Shown here: piece after piece, positions 10,179-21,253 of the stretch
Numbering within the stretch: position 1 is the first letter of the stretch
How the letters are laid out: each line of letters starts with the position of its first letter
Assembly (NCBI RefSeq): GCF_004379255.2
Contig: NC_056047.1
Location: forward strand, 15,452,293-15,516,292
Reading direction: 5' to 3'
Length of the DNA: 64,000 bases
Source of the DNA: Salvia splendens
Lineage: Eukaryota > Streptophyta > Magnoliopsida > Lamiales > Lamiaceae
Made by a program: the position numbers and the translations under genes
The notes under the pieces: generated by a model
Seen by the model: the letters and a program-made list of their open reading frames with translations, nothing else
Database searches by the model: none
Told to the model about the DNA's origin: nothing

Positions 10179-12041
10179 TCAAGTCCTGGCTCGAACAAGC
10201 GGCGACGCCATCGGCGAATGCGGCGACATCATGACAAGCTCCTCCCGCCGCAGCCGGAACGACAAGCTGACCTCCAACTCCATCCTCCTCCTCCTCCTCT
10301 GCTTCCTCGCCACCTCCTCCTCCCTCTTCCTCACCACAAACATCCTTATCCTCTCCATCGCCACCTCCATCGTCTCATCATCCATATTCGCAAAGCACAC
10401 TCGAAACCACCCCGGTTCCGAGCAATGGAACGCCGCCCCGGGCGAAACATTCAGCTTCACTTCTTCCACAATCAGCCGCCACAGCTCCAGCTCCGCCTCA
10501 TACGTCGCCGCCTTCAGCAGCCGCCGCAGATCCATCCAGCAAAACAGCCCCGCATTCCCCTCCAAATTCCAAATCCCCACCTGCCCCAATCCCTCGCACA
10601 TGTCCGCGCGCCGCTTCCCGAGCCTCCGCGCGCTCTCAGCGAGGAATTTATCCATAAATTCCTCGTCTGACAGCATCGCCGCAATCAGCTGCTGCGTCTG
10701 CGTGGAGACGAGCCCGAAGCTCGACATCTTCCTCGCGCAGCTGACCACGGCGTCGTTGTATGAATACACAATGCCGACGCGGAAGCCGGGGAAGCCGAGG
10801 TCTTTGGAGAGGCTGTAGACGATGTGGATGAGGTCGAGGTTGCAGTGGGGATTCTCCTGGACTATTTCAGCGATGCTGGTGAATCCGGGCTGGCCGGAGA
10901 CGGTGGCGGAGTAGATCTCGTCGCAGATCAGGTGGATGTTCTTGTCGGCGGTGAATTCGAGGGATTGTTGTAAGGTTTGTTTGTCGATGACGGTGCCGAG
11001 TGGATTGGAAGGGTTGTTGAGGAGAAGGCCTTTCACTCTTATGTTGGAGTCCTGAGCTTGCTTGTACGCGGCTTCGAGGGCGGCGCGTGTGATCTGGAAG
11101 GCGTCGCCGCTCTCACACACGACCGGAACTAGTTTTACGCCCGTGCGCCACGTCAGATCTCTGTCGTTTCTGCGAGATTTTTGAGTTTAACCCCGGTTAG
11201 GATATGCTGGACTTTGTCAATTTTGAATAATAAGGGCGTGTATGGTTCTAGGAAATGCATGATTAGATAGATTTGATTTAAAAAATAGGAAGAGACTGCT
11301 GTGGGGCCCGTTTCGTGTGGAATTATTAGGAGAAAGTTGGTGCATTATTTAGCAATTCAAATGATAAATATAGGGGAATGATTAATGAATACTGACCCTG
11401 GATAATATGGAGTTGGGACTAATAATGCCTCGCCGCGATCGGCCAAGCAGAAGGCTAGTGTTTCTTGGGCTCCGGTGGCGCCGCCGCTCATGACGATGCG
11501 ATCCGGGTCGAACCGGACTCTGTTGCCTCTCACTTTCTCCATGAATCTTGCTACAGCCTGTCATTAATAAATTTTAAAAAAAGGTGTAAGAATTCGATTT
11601 TTGGAAGTGTCAAATTTGGAATAATAAAAGTGTAGTTTATATATATACATTTCTGAACTGCGGCAAGCCGTGATAATCTTGATAGATAGCAATATCTTTG
11701 AAATCAGCTGCTCCTTCTGCTGTGCAAATGGAGGCTTTGGGGTTGTTTTTGATCCATTCTTGGATTAGATCAAAGCAAAGCTGCAGAAATTGAAAAAAAA
11801 AGATCAGTCCTAAGATTTTGTTAATAATTATTTTATTGAAGTAGTATATATATATATAAATGATTTTTACCTGATTTTCTGCTAGTCCCATTTGGATAAC
11901 ACCATGAGGGTTTTCAGTGGGGTGGTAAGGATCGCTGTCATACGCCTTCCATCCATCGAAGTAAGGCGAGTTTTCGCCATGTCCGTCGTTGGTTGCGATC
12001 TTAGAGAGAAGCTGGCCTTGGTTTCTTGACTTGAACTCCAT
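10179..12041 (-). CDS. ACS: 1-aminocyclopropane-1-carboxylate synthase, type 1
   Basis: Converts S-adenosylmethionine to ACC, the committed step of ethylene synthesis; a cytosolic PLP-dependent dimer. Four exons: 12041-11871, 11780-11649, 11557-11397 and 11169-10179, all with GT-AG introns and matching phases, giving 484 residues, the usual family length. Visible landmarks are MGLAENQ at the end of exon 1, [10 protein letters not shown] (Tyr93), [14 protein letters not shown] (Asp238, Tyr241), the PLP lysine in [14 protein letters not shown] (Lys277) and Arg285. The tail has an Arg-rich stretch, SLSF (CDPK-type site) and SPHSP/ASP (MAPK-type Ser-Pro sites), which marks it as type 1, stabilised by phosphorylation. 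At the exon 3/4 junction the usual PGF(D/N)RD reads PGNDRD, an Asn where the family has Phe. A TATA box lies 160 bp upstream. The product call is firm; the exact paralogue is not assigned. Confidence 0.95.
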
Positions 12042-12200
12042 TTTTGAGGTTGAAATTGTTTGATTTTTGTGGAAGAAAAGATAGAAAGAATTAATCACAA
12101 AAAATTAAGGAATGAAAGAATTGAAAGAATGAAGGTGTAGTTAGAGAAGATGTTGAATTATGAGAGTAGTGTTGATGATGAAGTGAAAAATATGAGCTCA

Positions 12201-12208
12201 TATTTATA
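12201..12208 (-). promoter_or_regulatory. ACC synthase TATA box
   Basis: TATAAATA on the minus strand, about 160 bp upstream of the ATG and preceding an A/G-rich leader. Confidence 0.55.
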
Positions 12209-12214
12209 GAGTTT

Positions 12215-13317
12215 AGAATATTGTAGCATGAGAAGGTACTAAGAGGGGACCATTTGACATGATTGAACCTTCCTACCCACCTCCAAATTAAGAAAAGAAA
12301 TTTAAATAATGAAGAATTCTTTATTCAAATTGAATTTCTCTTTTACTTTTTTATTATAAAAATTATTTTGAATGTGTAACAGCCAATAGGCGGCTTTTTT
12401 GAAGTTAAATTTGCTTTAACACACATTTTATCACACAATTCTTAAAGGGAATATTGGATATGAATTAATTTGACCCTCTTCATACCTTCAAGAGAGAGCT
12501 AAAAATGTCAAAAGCCATCATCCCGAAAATTAGGTAATTGTTAGACTATTTTGGCAAAGTTTTGAAACTTTAAAATTCCTAGATGAGTCATAGCTATTAT
12601 CACTACCAATTATGTATACTAAAAAAACGTTTAAAATCAATAACTTTATTTATGATGATACTATAATATATAGTACTACTAGTATTATTTTTCATGGAAT
12701 TACCATGAAACTTTTTCCTACCGGAGTGAAAGTGAGAGAGGTTGAAATCTTAAACCTTGATATTTAAAGACTGAAATACTACTATTGAGAAAGTGATGGA
12801 AGTTGAAATCTTAGTGAATTTACGTAATCCATGTTGTCATGTTGAGCCAATTAAATTGCATTTGTAATGTAAATCCTACACAGTTCACCTAGCTCATAAC
12901 TTTTTGTTAATTTTATAGTATCATAGTAATTGATTTTATGACTAAGTTTTGTGAATAAATTCATACTAACAATGATTGAGACACACGGGTTTCACTAGGA
13001 GTGTATACGCGGCACGAAAGGTAAGTACCATGTCATGTATCTCTGGTCCCAACCATTAAATCTAGTGGGGTTTGTTAAATTAATTTCCACCAAAATAATT
13101 GCAATTTATGGAAGATGTATAGGTATACAGTCTTAGGCTTTAATTTGTAATAGTCCAGATTCAGCTGTTGCAAGCCAATAAAATCAAACATGTTGATTGT
13201 GTTTAGCTAAAATAGGTGCAACCGTGCAACGCGTGTGATTGTGGTTATAGTGTCTGTTACATGCGCGTAAATTAGTCTGTGATTTGCAGTTATAGTGTCT
13301 GTTACAATTTTAAAAAA
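12215..13317. other. Upstream region of ACC synthase, no gene
   Basis: AT-rich intergenic sequence ending at the mariner insertion. Just before that boundary an 18-bp word GTTATAGTGTCTGTTACA occurs twice (near 13244 and 13287). It may include distal ACS control sequence, but no element can be named with confidence. Confidence 0.45.
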
Positions 13318-13531
13318 TACTCTCTCCGTCCAACAATAGAAGTCCCATTTTTTCATTTTTGTCCGTCCAACAATAGGAGTCCCGGTTCTACTTACCATAT
13401 TTGGACAATTTAATTACCCCCACCCTTCTCAATAAATTACACTATATACCATTAAAAACACCCCCACCCAAAATCTAATTTTTTCTCTCGCTCTCTTTCA
13501 ATCTCACTCTCACTCAATTTCAACCTCATTT

Positions 13532-13557
13532 TCTCTCTCTCTCTCTCTCTCTCTCTC
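13532..13557. repeat. (TC)n microsatellite
   Basis: About 13 TC units in the leader upstream of the ORF at 13661, within a wider pyrimidine-rich tract typical of plant 5' untranslated or core promoter DNA. Confidence 0.9.
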
Positions 13558-13660
13558 GCTCGGTCTCTCACCCTAATTTGCTCTATCCAAAACCCTAGGT
13601 CTAGCCGCCTCCTCTCCTCCTCACCATCGCTGCCTCCTCCTCTTCTTCACTCTAGCCTAA

Positions 13661-14032
13661 ATGGAGTATGTACCCTCTGAAACCCTATCCCCCATCAATG
13701 GGTTCGATTCGTTCGATTCGATGTCCACTGTAGTTGATGAAACTCCGATGGTGGAATCGAAGCTCGATTCGACTGATTCTAAGCCATCTATGTCCGTTGA
13801 AACCCCAGATCTGGAATGTAAGCTCGATTCGGAGCTATACGTCCCTGATACGCCGGATGCTTGGCTCGATTCAGAGCTTATCGTCCCTGATACGCCGGGT
13901 TACGATGTTGATGACTCCACTATGGTACCTGAAACACCGCGGGTGAAGAGGCGAAGGCGTCCTGTTGAGGAAGAGGAGAGGTTCAAGGAGATCCTCTTGA
14001 TTCTCATGCCTGGCATGAAAGACCTCCTCTAA
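13661..14032 (+). CDS. 123-aa acidic repeat protein inside the mariner element, unknown
   Basis: A complete frame from ATG to TAA preceded by a pyrimidine-rich leader. The protein is acidic (rich in Asp, Glu, Ser, Pro, Thr) and built on a degenerate repeat in which ETP or DTP recurs about every 14-24 residues (DETPM, VETPD, VPDTPD, VPDTPG, VPETPR), alternating with KLDS/LDSEL words. It ends with a basic patch RVKRRRRP, a plausible nuclear localisation signal, then a short amphipathic tail. I recognise no family. It is transcribed away from the left terminal repeat and convergent with the transposase. It could be a second mariner ORF, a captured host fragment, or an older host ORF trapped in the element. 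Confidence 0.5.
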   Translation: MEYVPSETLSPINGFDSFDSMSTVVDETPMVESKLDSTDSKPSMSVETPDLECKLDSELYVPDTPDAWLDSELIVPDTPGYDVDDSTMVPETPRVKRRRRPVEEEERFKEILLILMPGMKDLL

Positions 14033-14362
14033 TGTTGTAAGTTGTGTAAGAATCACCCCCTATCTAGGGTTTGGAGATTCTCGTTTGGTCTGATTTTGGG
14101 GGTTTTCATAGGGTTATTTTGTGTTGTTGCTTTAGCCATCCCCATTTTAGGTTAGGAGGTTTAATCTTGCCCTATATGCTGAAATTAGGTTTGTTTGACT
14201 GATTATGTGTATGGAATTTTCTGTTGGTTGGTGGAATTTGTGCATTGGGCTGTTCTGTGGTTATTGTATTTTGTTTAAGCAACCCCCAATTTGGGTTAGG
14301 AGTTTGAATCTACTGATATGTGATGGAATTTCGGAAATTAGTCCCTGGTGCTTTTATGATGA

Positions 14363-14745
14363 TGTATGCGCTGGTTATTTTGAGTGATAAACCACCCATT
14401 GATTAGGTTTAGAGGCTTTACTTGCTGAACTATGATAAGATTATTCCGAGTTGCTTCTATGATGGTGAATTGTGGCTATACTTGGTGGAATATGTTGTTT
14501 GTAGTTTCTGTGATGATAGGTTTGCATGTGCTGGTTCTTTTGAGTAAAAAGCCACCCCTTGAATAGGTTTGGAGGCTTTACTTGTTGCAATATGATGAAA
14601 TTATTCTGAGTTGCTAATATGATGGTGAATTGTGGCTATACTTGGTGGAATATGATGTTTGTAGTTTCTGTGATGATGGGGTTTGTATGTGCTGAATATG
14701 GTTAAGTAAAAAGCCACCCCTTAAATGGTTTGGAGGCTTGTGTCC
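14363..14745. repeat. About 160-bp tandem repeat, 2.4 copies
   Basis: Units start near 14363, 14521 and 14682 and share words such as TGGTGAATTGTGGCTATACT and GTAGTTTCTGTGATGAT with moderate divergence. The array is downstream of the 13661 ORF in the same mariner arm. Confidence 0.8.
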
Positions 14746-14836
14746 ATACCCTACGATGAAATTTTTCTAAGGGTCTTATATCATCATCCTGAGTATATGC
14801 ATAACATTAGGTTTGCACTATGTCTTAGGGGTGTCG

Positions 14837-14995
14837 AAACGGGTACCCGCGGGTACCTGCACCCGACGAGTCGGGTACTCGCACCCGATTTTGCCCGAAA
14901 AGTTAGTCCTGATACCCGTCCCGCAGTTAGTCGGGTATTACCCGATACCTGAGTCGGGTATCCCGCACCCGACACCGCGGGTACCCGACCCGAAA
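14837..14995. repeat. hAT left subterminal GGGTA/TACCC cluster
   Basis: About 160 bp in which CGGGTA, TACCCG and TCGGGTA recur in both orientations, a likely transposase-binding region. Confidence 0.8.
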
Positions 14996-15589
14996 CATTT
15001 TTTGTTTTTTGAAATCTTCTTTTTTTTAATATGATTTGTATATTTTTAGATGATTTTTTAAAAATACTACTTGATGAATGTAATATTCTCACTTGAAACT
15101 TTTTATTATTATTTAATTTTATTGAGAATTGAGATCAAGCCATGTAATCTTTGAAATATCTGCTTTAAATAATCATATGAACTATACAAATACCACCCGT
15201 CGTAATTTTTTGCAAGCCGAGACATAGTGCTAAGATAAAGTGGCCAAAGCTTCTGTTAAGCAGTGTTCATCGAGGCCTCCGCAAAAGCACGAATAAACTA
15301 CGCATCATAAAGCATATAATTACTCTTTACATGAAAAAAGATGCAAAATATTCTAGCACGTGAATTTTAAGTTTTAAATGCTATCACAATGTTTAAAAAA
15401 TTGAATCCTAGTAGTCTTTGCAGTCAGTCAAAATCTAAAGAGTTTTTCAATTACAATGCCAAAAAATCCAAACTCCAAATTACCATTCAAAAATCTAAAG
15501 TAATAAAGTTTCACACGGTTTCACCAATCATTCTTCATCTGGCGCGTGCGTCACTCTTGCACCATGGACATTGCTCGTTGCCTCATTGG

Positions 15590-17851
15590 AGCCATCTCGT
15601 CAATCCTGACTAAAACTAAACAAATAAACAGAAACAAATAAGAATTCTAATTCTTATAATATGAAAAGGAAATGTAAATTGTGTATAAATAAGAATTATA
15701 CTTACCATCACGGTATTCCTTTTCTTGTTCTTCTTCATCAACGTCTTCTTCATCTTTCTTGTCCAAATCACAAGTCTTCAACCAATCTCCGGCACAAATC
15801 AAAGCCTCCACCATCTTGCAAGACAATGAACTTCTATACGGAGAGAGAACACGACCACCCATGCTAAAAGCAGACTCTGAAGCAACACTCGAACCGGGAA
15901 TTGCTAGAATATCCCTTGCCATCTCGCTCAAAACGTGATAGTGTGTATGCTCAGACCACCACTTCAGCAAATCAAAACTTGCCATTTCTTCCCTCGGGAC
16001 TTTGTGTCTCCTGTCTGTTAGATAAATATCAAGCTCAGTCTGATTACTTGAATCCTCGTCATCATCACTCATAGCAAACATGTTGTAAGTATCTTATTCA
16101 CATGAGGAGTTCTCTTTATTCGCATCAAATGATGATCGACTAGGAGGACGAGGTGCATACCTCACACTATAAAACACAAACAACTCCCTAATGGAGTCTC
16201 TCACCTCTTTCACCATTTCAAGTCCTCGAGCATTTCCATACAACAATTTCAAGCACGTTTCAACATGCTTCATCTTCTGTCTCGGATCTAGAACAGCAGC
16301 CATGTATAAAATCTTGTTCATCTTCACATTCAATTCGGTTCCTTCCAGCCAATACTTACCAATCTTTAACCTCATCCTTGAAGCCATGGAACTAACATCA
16401 TATTCACTGCTCATCTCCAATCGACGGATAAGGTCAAATATACCACACATCTCTGTAAAAAAACAAATGCGATGTTGGCTTTTTAGTAACAGAGAGAATC
16501 TGAGTAAATGAGTGGAACTTCTTAAGGTAGGAAATCATCTTCTTCACATTTACCCAATCGCCTTCCTCAGGCGGCCCTATAGGTTTATCATCATACATTC
16601 TTTCACGCAAATCTTTCCCGAAAGAAGAATTCGTGATTCCAAATGTAGTGAATGCCTCAGCATACGATATAGCCGACTCTAACATCAAATAAGTAGAGTT
16701 CCATCGCGTTGGAACATCCATACACAATTTCTTCTTGGAATCAATCTTGTCTCCTAGATAATCCAAGATTTTTTCCCACAACCCCCATCTCTGTGGTGAA
16801 CTCTTAAGCCACCTCACCGTCTCCCTAACTCGCCTAATGGAAATGCCAATTTCTTTCAAACCGTCTTTTACAATTAAATTCAAGACATGCGCTGCACAAC
16901 GCACGTGGAAGTACTTGCCACCCAATATATTTATGTTATTCTGCTCCATGTGCGTCTGTACGGCATCAATTGCGGTATCATTTTGTGATGCATTATCCAA
17001 AGTGCAAGAGAATAAATGATTCAAACCCCAATCCGTCAATGATTTCACTATAGCAGCGCCAATGTCATCACCCTTGTGGCTGTCGATCTTGGAAAAGTTG
17101 ATTATCTTCTTGTGCAATATCCAGTCTTTCCCGATATAGTGTGCCGTGACACAAATGAAGCTGTTGTTGTTCAACGAAGTCCAGCAGTCGGTTGTGATTG
17201 AGACTCTTCCCATGCCTCTTCTCTGAAAGAATTTGACCAAACTTTGTTTCTCCTCAAGAAACAATTGTACACAGTCCGAACGTATTGTTTGTCTCGAAGG
17301 TATCTGAAACTGTGGATAAACCAGCCACATGAAATATTGAAAACCTTCACGCTCAACAAATAAAAAAGGAAGCTAGTCGAGAAGGATCATCTTGCAAAGT
17401 CCTAGTCTGATCTTCTTCTGATCAAACTTCCAAGTTGTCAATTCTCTACTGCCACCACCCACAAAGTATGCCAAAATTGTTTGACCATCACCAACTTCAG
17501 CATTTTTCTTTAAACAAGAAATTGTGTGGTTCTTCAAGCCGTTGGTCCCGCACCCCCGTGAGTCTGCAGCAATCAACTTACCACAACGCTTGCACTGTGC
17601 TTTCATTCTCTGAACAGGGGGATTACCTTCTTTAACCATCACTTTGTCGTAGTCTTTCCAATGCACCGATGTGGTTTTCCGCTTGGAAGCCCCCTTGGCT
17701 CTTTTTCTTTTTTTTTTATTTGGACTTGGAGCTTTTGTCCTTGCTTCTTCTTCATCTTCAATATCCTTTTTAGTATTTCATGATCCTCAGACTGTTGATC
17801 ATCATCGGTAACGGTAACAATATTGTTATTTTGACGCTTCCTTGATCCCAT
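15590..17851 (-). pseudogene. hAT transposase, BED-finger and dimerisation type
   Basis: From the ATG at 17851: a Lys-rich N-terminus, a BED-type zinc finger (CKRCGKLI then HTISC; Cys-Cys-His-Cys ligands), an RNase H-like core with TTDCWTS, CTLDNASQND and RCAAHVLNL, and near 15.9 kb the C-terminal hAT dimerisation block (FDLLKWWSEH, ASESAFSMGGR). Breaks: a frameshift at the poly-A/T run near 17710, an in-frame TAG near 17372, a frameshift near 16445 and a TAA near 16097. A donor GTAACT at about 18556 and an acceptor TTTGTAG just before the ATG suggest a 5' UTR intron, and a GTAAGT donor after EYRDG suggests a short last exon near 15.6 kb. The family call is firm; this copy cannot make a full protein. 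Confidence 0.9.
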
Positions 17852-18580
17852 CCTACAAAAACATAAAATTTTCAATATGAGATGTTACTGTATGCATTGT
17901 GTAAATATATGAATATGAGGTATGCCATATCATGTGTAATTGTGTATGTTTATAGATATAGATATGTGTGTAGCATAAAATATAATAGATCCTATATGTG
18001 TCATGTGTGTTGTTTTGTATAATATAGTTTGTGTACTAATATACTGTGCATTAAACATATACTATATTTGTACAGTATATGTATACAGTGTGGTAAAACT
18101 TATATTATATACTGCAAATATGACAAATTCATATTACTACTCGTTACTCTCTACATAAATTTAAACCTTGGAGTTATATAATGAGGTGAAAACATGCTGA
18201 GAAAGTGTGGTTTGTATGATACGTTCTATGAGTATTTTCTAGATAACCTTATCATGATACTCAGCATCCCATTCCTTTGCAGTAGTAAATCTAACACTCA
18301 TTAAACTAAGAATAATAAATAGTTAATGAGGACTCATCAAACTTTGATTTTCTATTGCAACAACTTAGAGAGATAGCACCATCCACAGAATATGGTCAAT
18401 TAACAGTTATGTATTCTGTTTAGAGAAGTTATTCCTTTTAGGCAATAGACAAAGTTAAGCAAATTCCGTAAAAGTTTCTATCGTTGACATTCTATTTCTA
18501 TCTCCAACTTTTAAAATGGAAATTGGAAAATACGAAGAAAAAAAAATCATAGTTACCTGAATGGACGGAATCAGCAGCGG

Positions 18581-18620
18581 CAGATGCAGGTGGAAGGAGG
18601 CAGATGCAGGTGGAAGGAGG
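18581..18620. repeat. 20-bp perfect tandem duplication
   Basis: CAGATGCAGGTGGAAGGAGG occurs twice head to tail in the presumed 5' untranslated exon of the hAT gene. Confidence 0.9.
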
Positions 18621-18887
18621 GAGGAGGCTGGTGGAAGGAGACAAGGAGTTGAAGAGTAAGAGAAAAGACGGGAAAAAAGATTTGTGATCTTAACTCTTAA
18701 GATTCTTAACCCTAACCCTAGTTACAAGTTATAAACTTAAAAAATACATTTTATAATATATTACTAATAACATAGGCGATGATTTTTAAATATTAAAATC
18801 TTAAAAAAATTACATCATGAAGAGCAAGTATTAAAATAAAAAATAAAAAATAAAAAATTATAAAATATCAATATATATCGGGTATTT

Positions 18888-19055
18888 TCGGGACTATCGG
18901 GATTACCCGATCGGGTATCGGGTATCCCGATACCCGTAAAACCCTAAATTATTATACCCGACCCCGCCCCGTTTCCCGATTCCGTCGGGTAATGGGTACC
19001 CGATACCCGGCGGGTATTGGGTCGGGTTCGGGAATACCCGTTACCCGCTACCCGT
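18888..19055. repeat. hAT right subterminal GGGTA/TACCC cluster
   Basis: Mirror of the left cluster: repeated CGGGTAT, CCCGATACCCG and CGGGTA words in both orientations, just inside the right terminal repeat. Confidence 0.8.
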
Positions 19056-19185
19056 TTCAACACCCCTACTATGTCTATACACCAAAAAAACAAAAATAGC
19101 AGACCCTAACCCAAAATTAATAGGGGTTGACCAACACACCAAAAAAATCAGACTACCCTATTCCAAAAACATCACTTTGGCTTAC

Positions 19186-20627
19186 TTAGAGGCCAAATGC
19201 ATTTGACAGAGGGCCTATTTCATACATTGACCCATAATTGTTCTCTGGCATTTGTAAGTAATGTAGCACCTCTCTCACAACATCCTCCTCCACCTCAAGC
19301 TGATTGGGCAGTCCCACTGTTCTTTGTAGCCTATCCTTGTTGATGTGTGGAACTTTGTAGCCATTTCCACCCCTGCACTGTAGGATTTCAGTGAGGCAAG
19401 CCTGCAAGCTTAGGAAAACTCTGTTGAGAGTTTGTGGTGAAAGCTCTGCAAAAGAGCTACACACATTCCCCACAAGTTCATCCACAGTCTTGCATGGTTT
19501 CTCATACTGCAGTGACTGAATTGCTGTAAAAAAGCCCAGGTCTAAGATATTAGTATCAGGGGAATTAGCTGGTTGACAAATCAGTTGGATTCTAAATCCA
19601 TCTGAATTGGCAACAACTTGAAAATCTGGATCCATGACTGTTATGTGTGGGGTTGCATTATCTTGCTGAATGTAAATGTCTTTACTTGCCTAAACAGGCC
19701 ACCTGGCCTTTATTGCAGGTATAATCTGGCATGGAGAACAATAACATAGCTAAATGATGATCTTTAATGAGTTTTTAAGATCTGATAGAATGAAAAAGTT
19801 GGATATACCTTGTTGATAAAGCAGTCCCTCATCACTTCCTTTGTGACTGAATGGATTGCCTTGGTTTCCATGGTCCCTCTGGGCCTGTTCTTTGATTTCC
19901 TCTGTGCTGGCATTACGTCAGTGAAGGGAAATATTCCCACCTTACCATCATATGTTGACTGCACATCCATACCAAAATGTGGTCTACTGACAACACACAT
20001 AAACATAACTTTGGTTATGAATCTCTTTGATTTGCATGCCCTATATGGCTCATCCTCATCCGGCAAGAGGTAGTACCTGTCTGATGCCTTGGTCATATAG
20101 AACCATTTTTCATCTATATGCACTACATTGTGCATGCTTTGATATGGAACCCTACCTTGAGTAATTTGTGGCTGAAGTTGACTAAGACTTCATCTAACCC
20201 TTGCTAGCTTATTGATATTGGTGAGGACAAGTTTGATTGCATTTGTATGTGGCCTTAGTTTACCATGCTTTACCCATTGTCCTATTGTGCTCTTGCTAAC
20301 ATTTAATTTGACAGCCATTTTTCTCAGTGAAGCTCTCTCGAGAGTAAATAAGTTTCTAACCTTTTCTTCATCAAGTTCTAATTGGTCAGCATGATGTGAT
20401 TCTTTAATCTTTCCTTGCATCATTGCAGGTTCTCCCCTTTGCATCTGCTCCTTGATTGCCTTCCATAGCCTGTACACAGTTTTCCTACTGACTTCAAATG
20501 TATCTGCTGCCTCCATAACAACCCCTCTTGCGAGCACTCCATCATGGCTGTGCTTCAGTAGAAACTGCACCATATTGTTCTTGATGCTGCTATTCAAGTG
20601 TTTGGTTTGCCTCTGCCCAATATCCAT
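19186..20627 (-). pseudogene. Plant mariner-like transposase, DD39D
   Basis: The first part (20627-20190) has helix-turn-helix regions (DTFEVSRKTVYRLWKAI and MAVKLNVSKSTIGQWVKHGK). The catalytic part follows in the same frame after a TGA where a Trp is expected (RVR-stop-SLSQ). Catalytic Asp 1 is in VHIDEKWFYM. A short intron (about 19808-19727) joins CFINK to IIPAIKARW, then comes an in-frame TAG (WPV-stop-ASK). Asp 2 is in IYIQQDNATPH and Asp 3 in NILDLGFF, with exactly 39 residues between them, the plant DD39D signature. It ends LSNAFGL at 19186. Two premature stops make it inactive, but all three catalytic acids survive. Confidence 0.9.
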
Positions 20628-21253
20628 CCCTATGATGAATTTTTTCTGAGGGATTTAAATCAACATAAATGTTGGGAGTATTTTTTGGGAGTTTTTCAAA
20701 TTGAGGTTGGTAAGAAGTAGAGTAAATGAGTGTAGGTGAGGTATTAATAGCAGATTTGAAGTTGTACTTTTTCGAGTTTAAATTTCCCTCAATTTTTTTG
20801 TAGAGGGAAATTTAATTTTTTCATTACCCTATTTGTACTTTGAATCAATAGCAGATGTTTATTTTGTATGTTGAACATATTTCAAGCTAATTTGATGAAT
20901 TATGATTTGAAGGGTTTTTTATTATGTTGAGTGTAAATTTTAAATTCAGTTTTAAATTGTGACTTTGGCATATCCTTGAAACTCCAGTTATGAATTGAAT
21001 TGTTGGATGCATATTTTTGGGAGCAAATTTCGAATTTTGAAAGCATATTTAATGCAATTGAATTGAATTTTGGAAGCATATTTAATGCATATTTTTTGGC
21101 AGCAAGTTTCAAATTTTTGGAAGCCAAAAATTTAACACACTTGAGGTGGGTCCCAAATTCCACTATCACACACCATTTATTACACACTCCAACAACTTTC
21201 TTAAAACTCGTGCCATGGAGAAATGAGACTTCTATTGCTGGACGGAGGGAGTA

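Larger units (their letters stand above)
14826..19068 (-). mobile_element. hAT (Ac/Ds-type) element, 4.2 kb, nested in the mariner
   Basis: The ends are TAGGGGTGTCGAAACGGGTA and, on the minus strand, TAGGGGTGTTGAAACGGGTA. They are flanked by a perfect 8-bp target duplication CTATGTCT (14818-14825 and 19069-19076). It contains a degenerate hAT transposase gene on the minus strand with a 5' intron. Both subterminal regions are packed with GGGTA/TACCC words. Confidence 0.95.
13320..21251 (-). mobile_element. Mariner-like element (DD39D), split by a hAT insertion
   Basis: The left end reads CTCTCTCCGTCCAACAATAG and the right end, on the minus strand, CTCCCTCCGTCCAGCAATAG; both are flanked by TA (13318-13319 and 21252-21253). 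The span is 7.9 kb, or about 3.7 kb once the hAT element is removed. It carries a decayed mariner transposase on the minus strand (19186-20627) and, in the far arm on the plus strand, a separate 123-codon ORF. A second internal copy of the terminal word lies at 13361-13383. Stowaway MITEs with the same CTCCCTCCGTCC ends occur elsewhere in the window. Confidence 0.85.

Noticed and set aside
9906..10818. Long plus-strand frames over the ACC synthase 3' exon
   Set aside because: They are antisense to the clearly conserved ACC synthase coding exon and have Pro/His/Arg or Ser/Leu-biased composition from its codon pattern.
14784..15092. 102-codon minus-strand frame at the hAT left end
   Set aside because: It is the translation of the GGGTA/TACCC subterminal repeats crossing the element boundary.
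18709..18725. AACCCTAACCCTAG telomere-like word
   Set aside because: Only two units, inside a hAT element leader; not an interstitial telomere tract.
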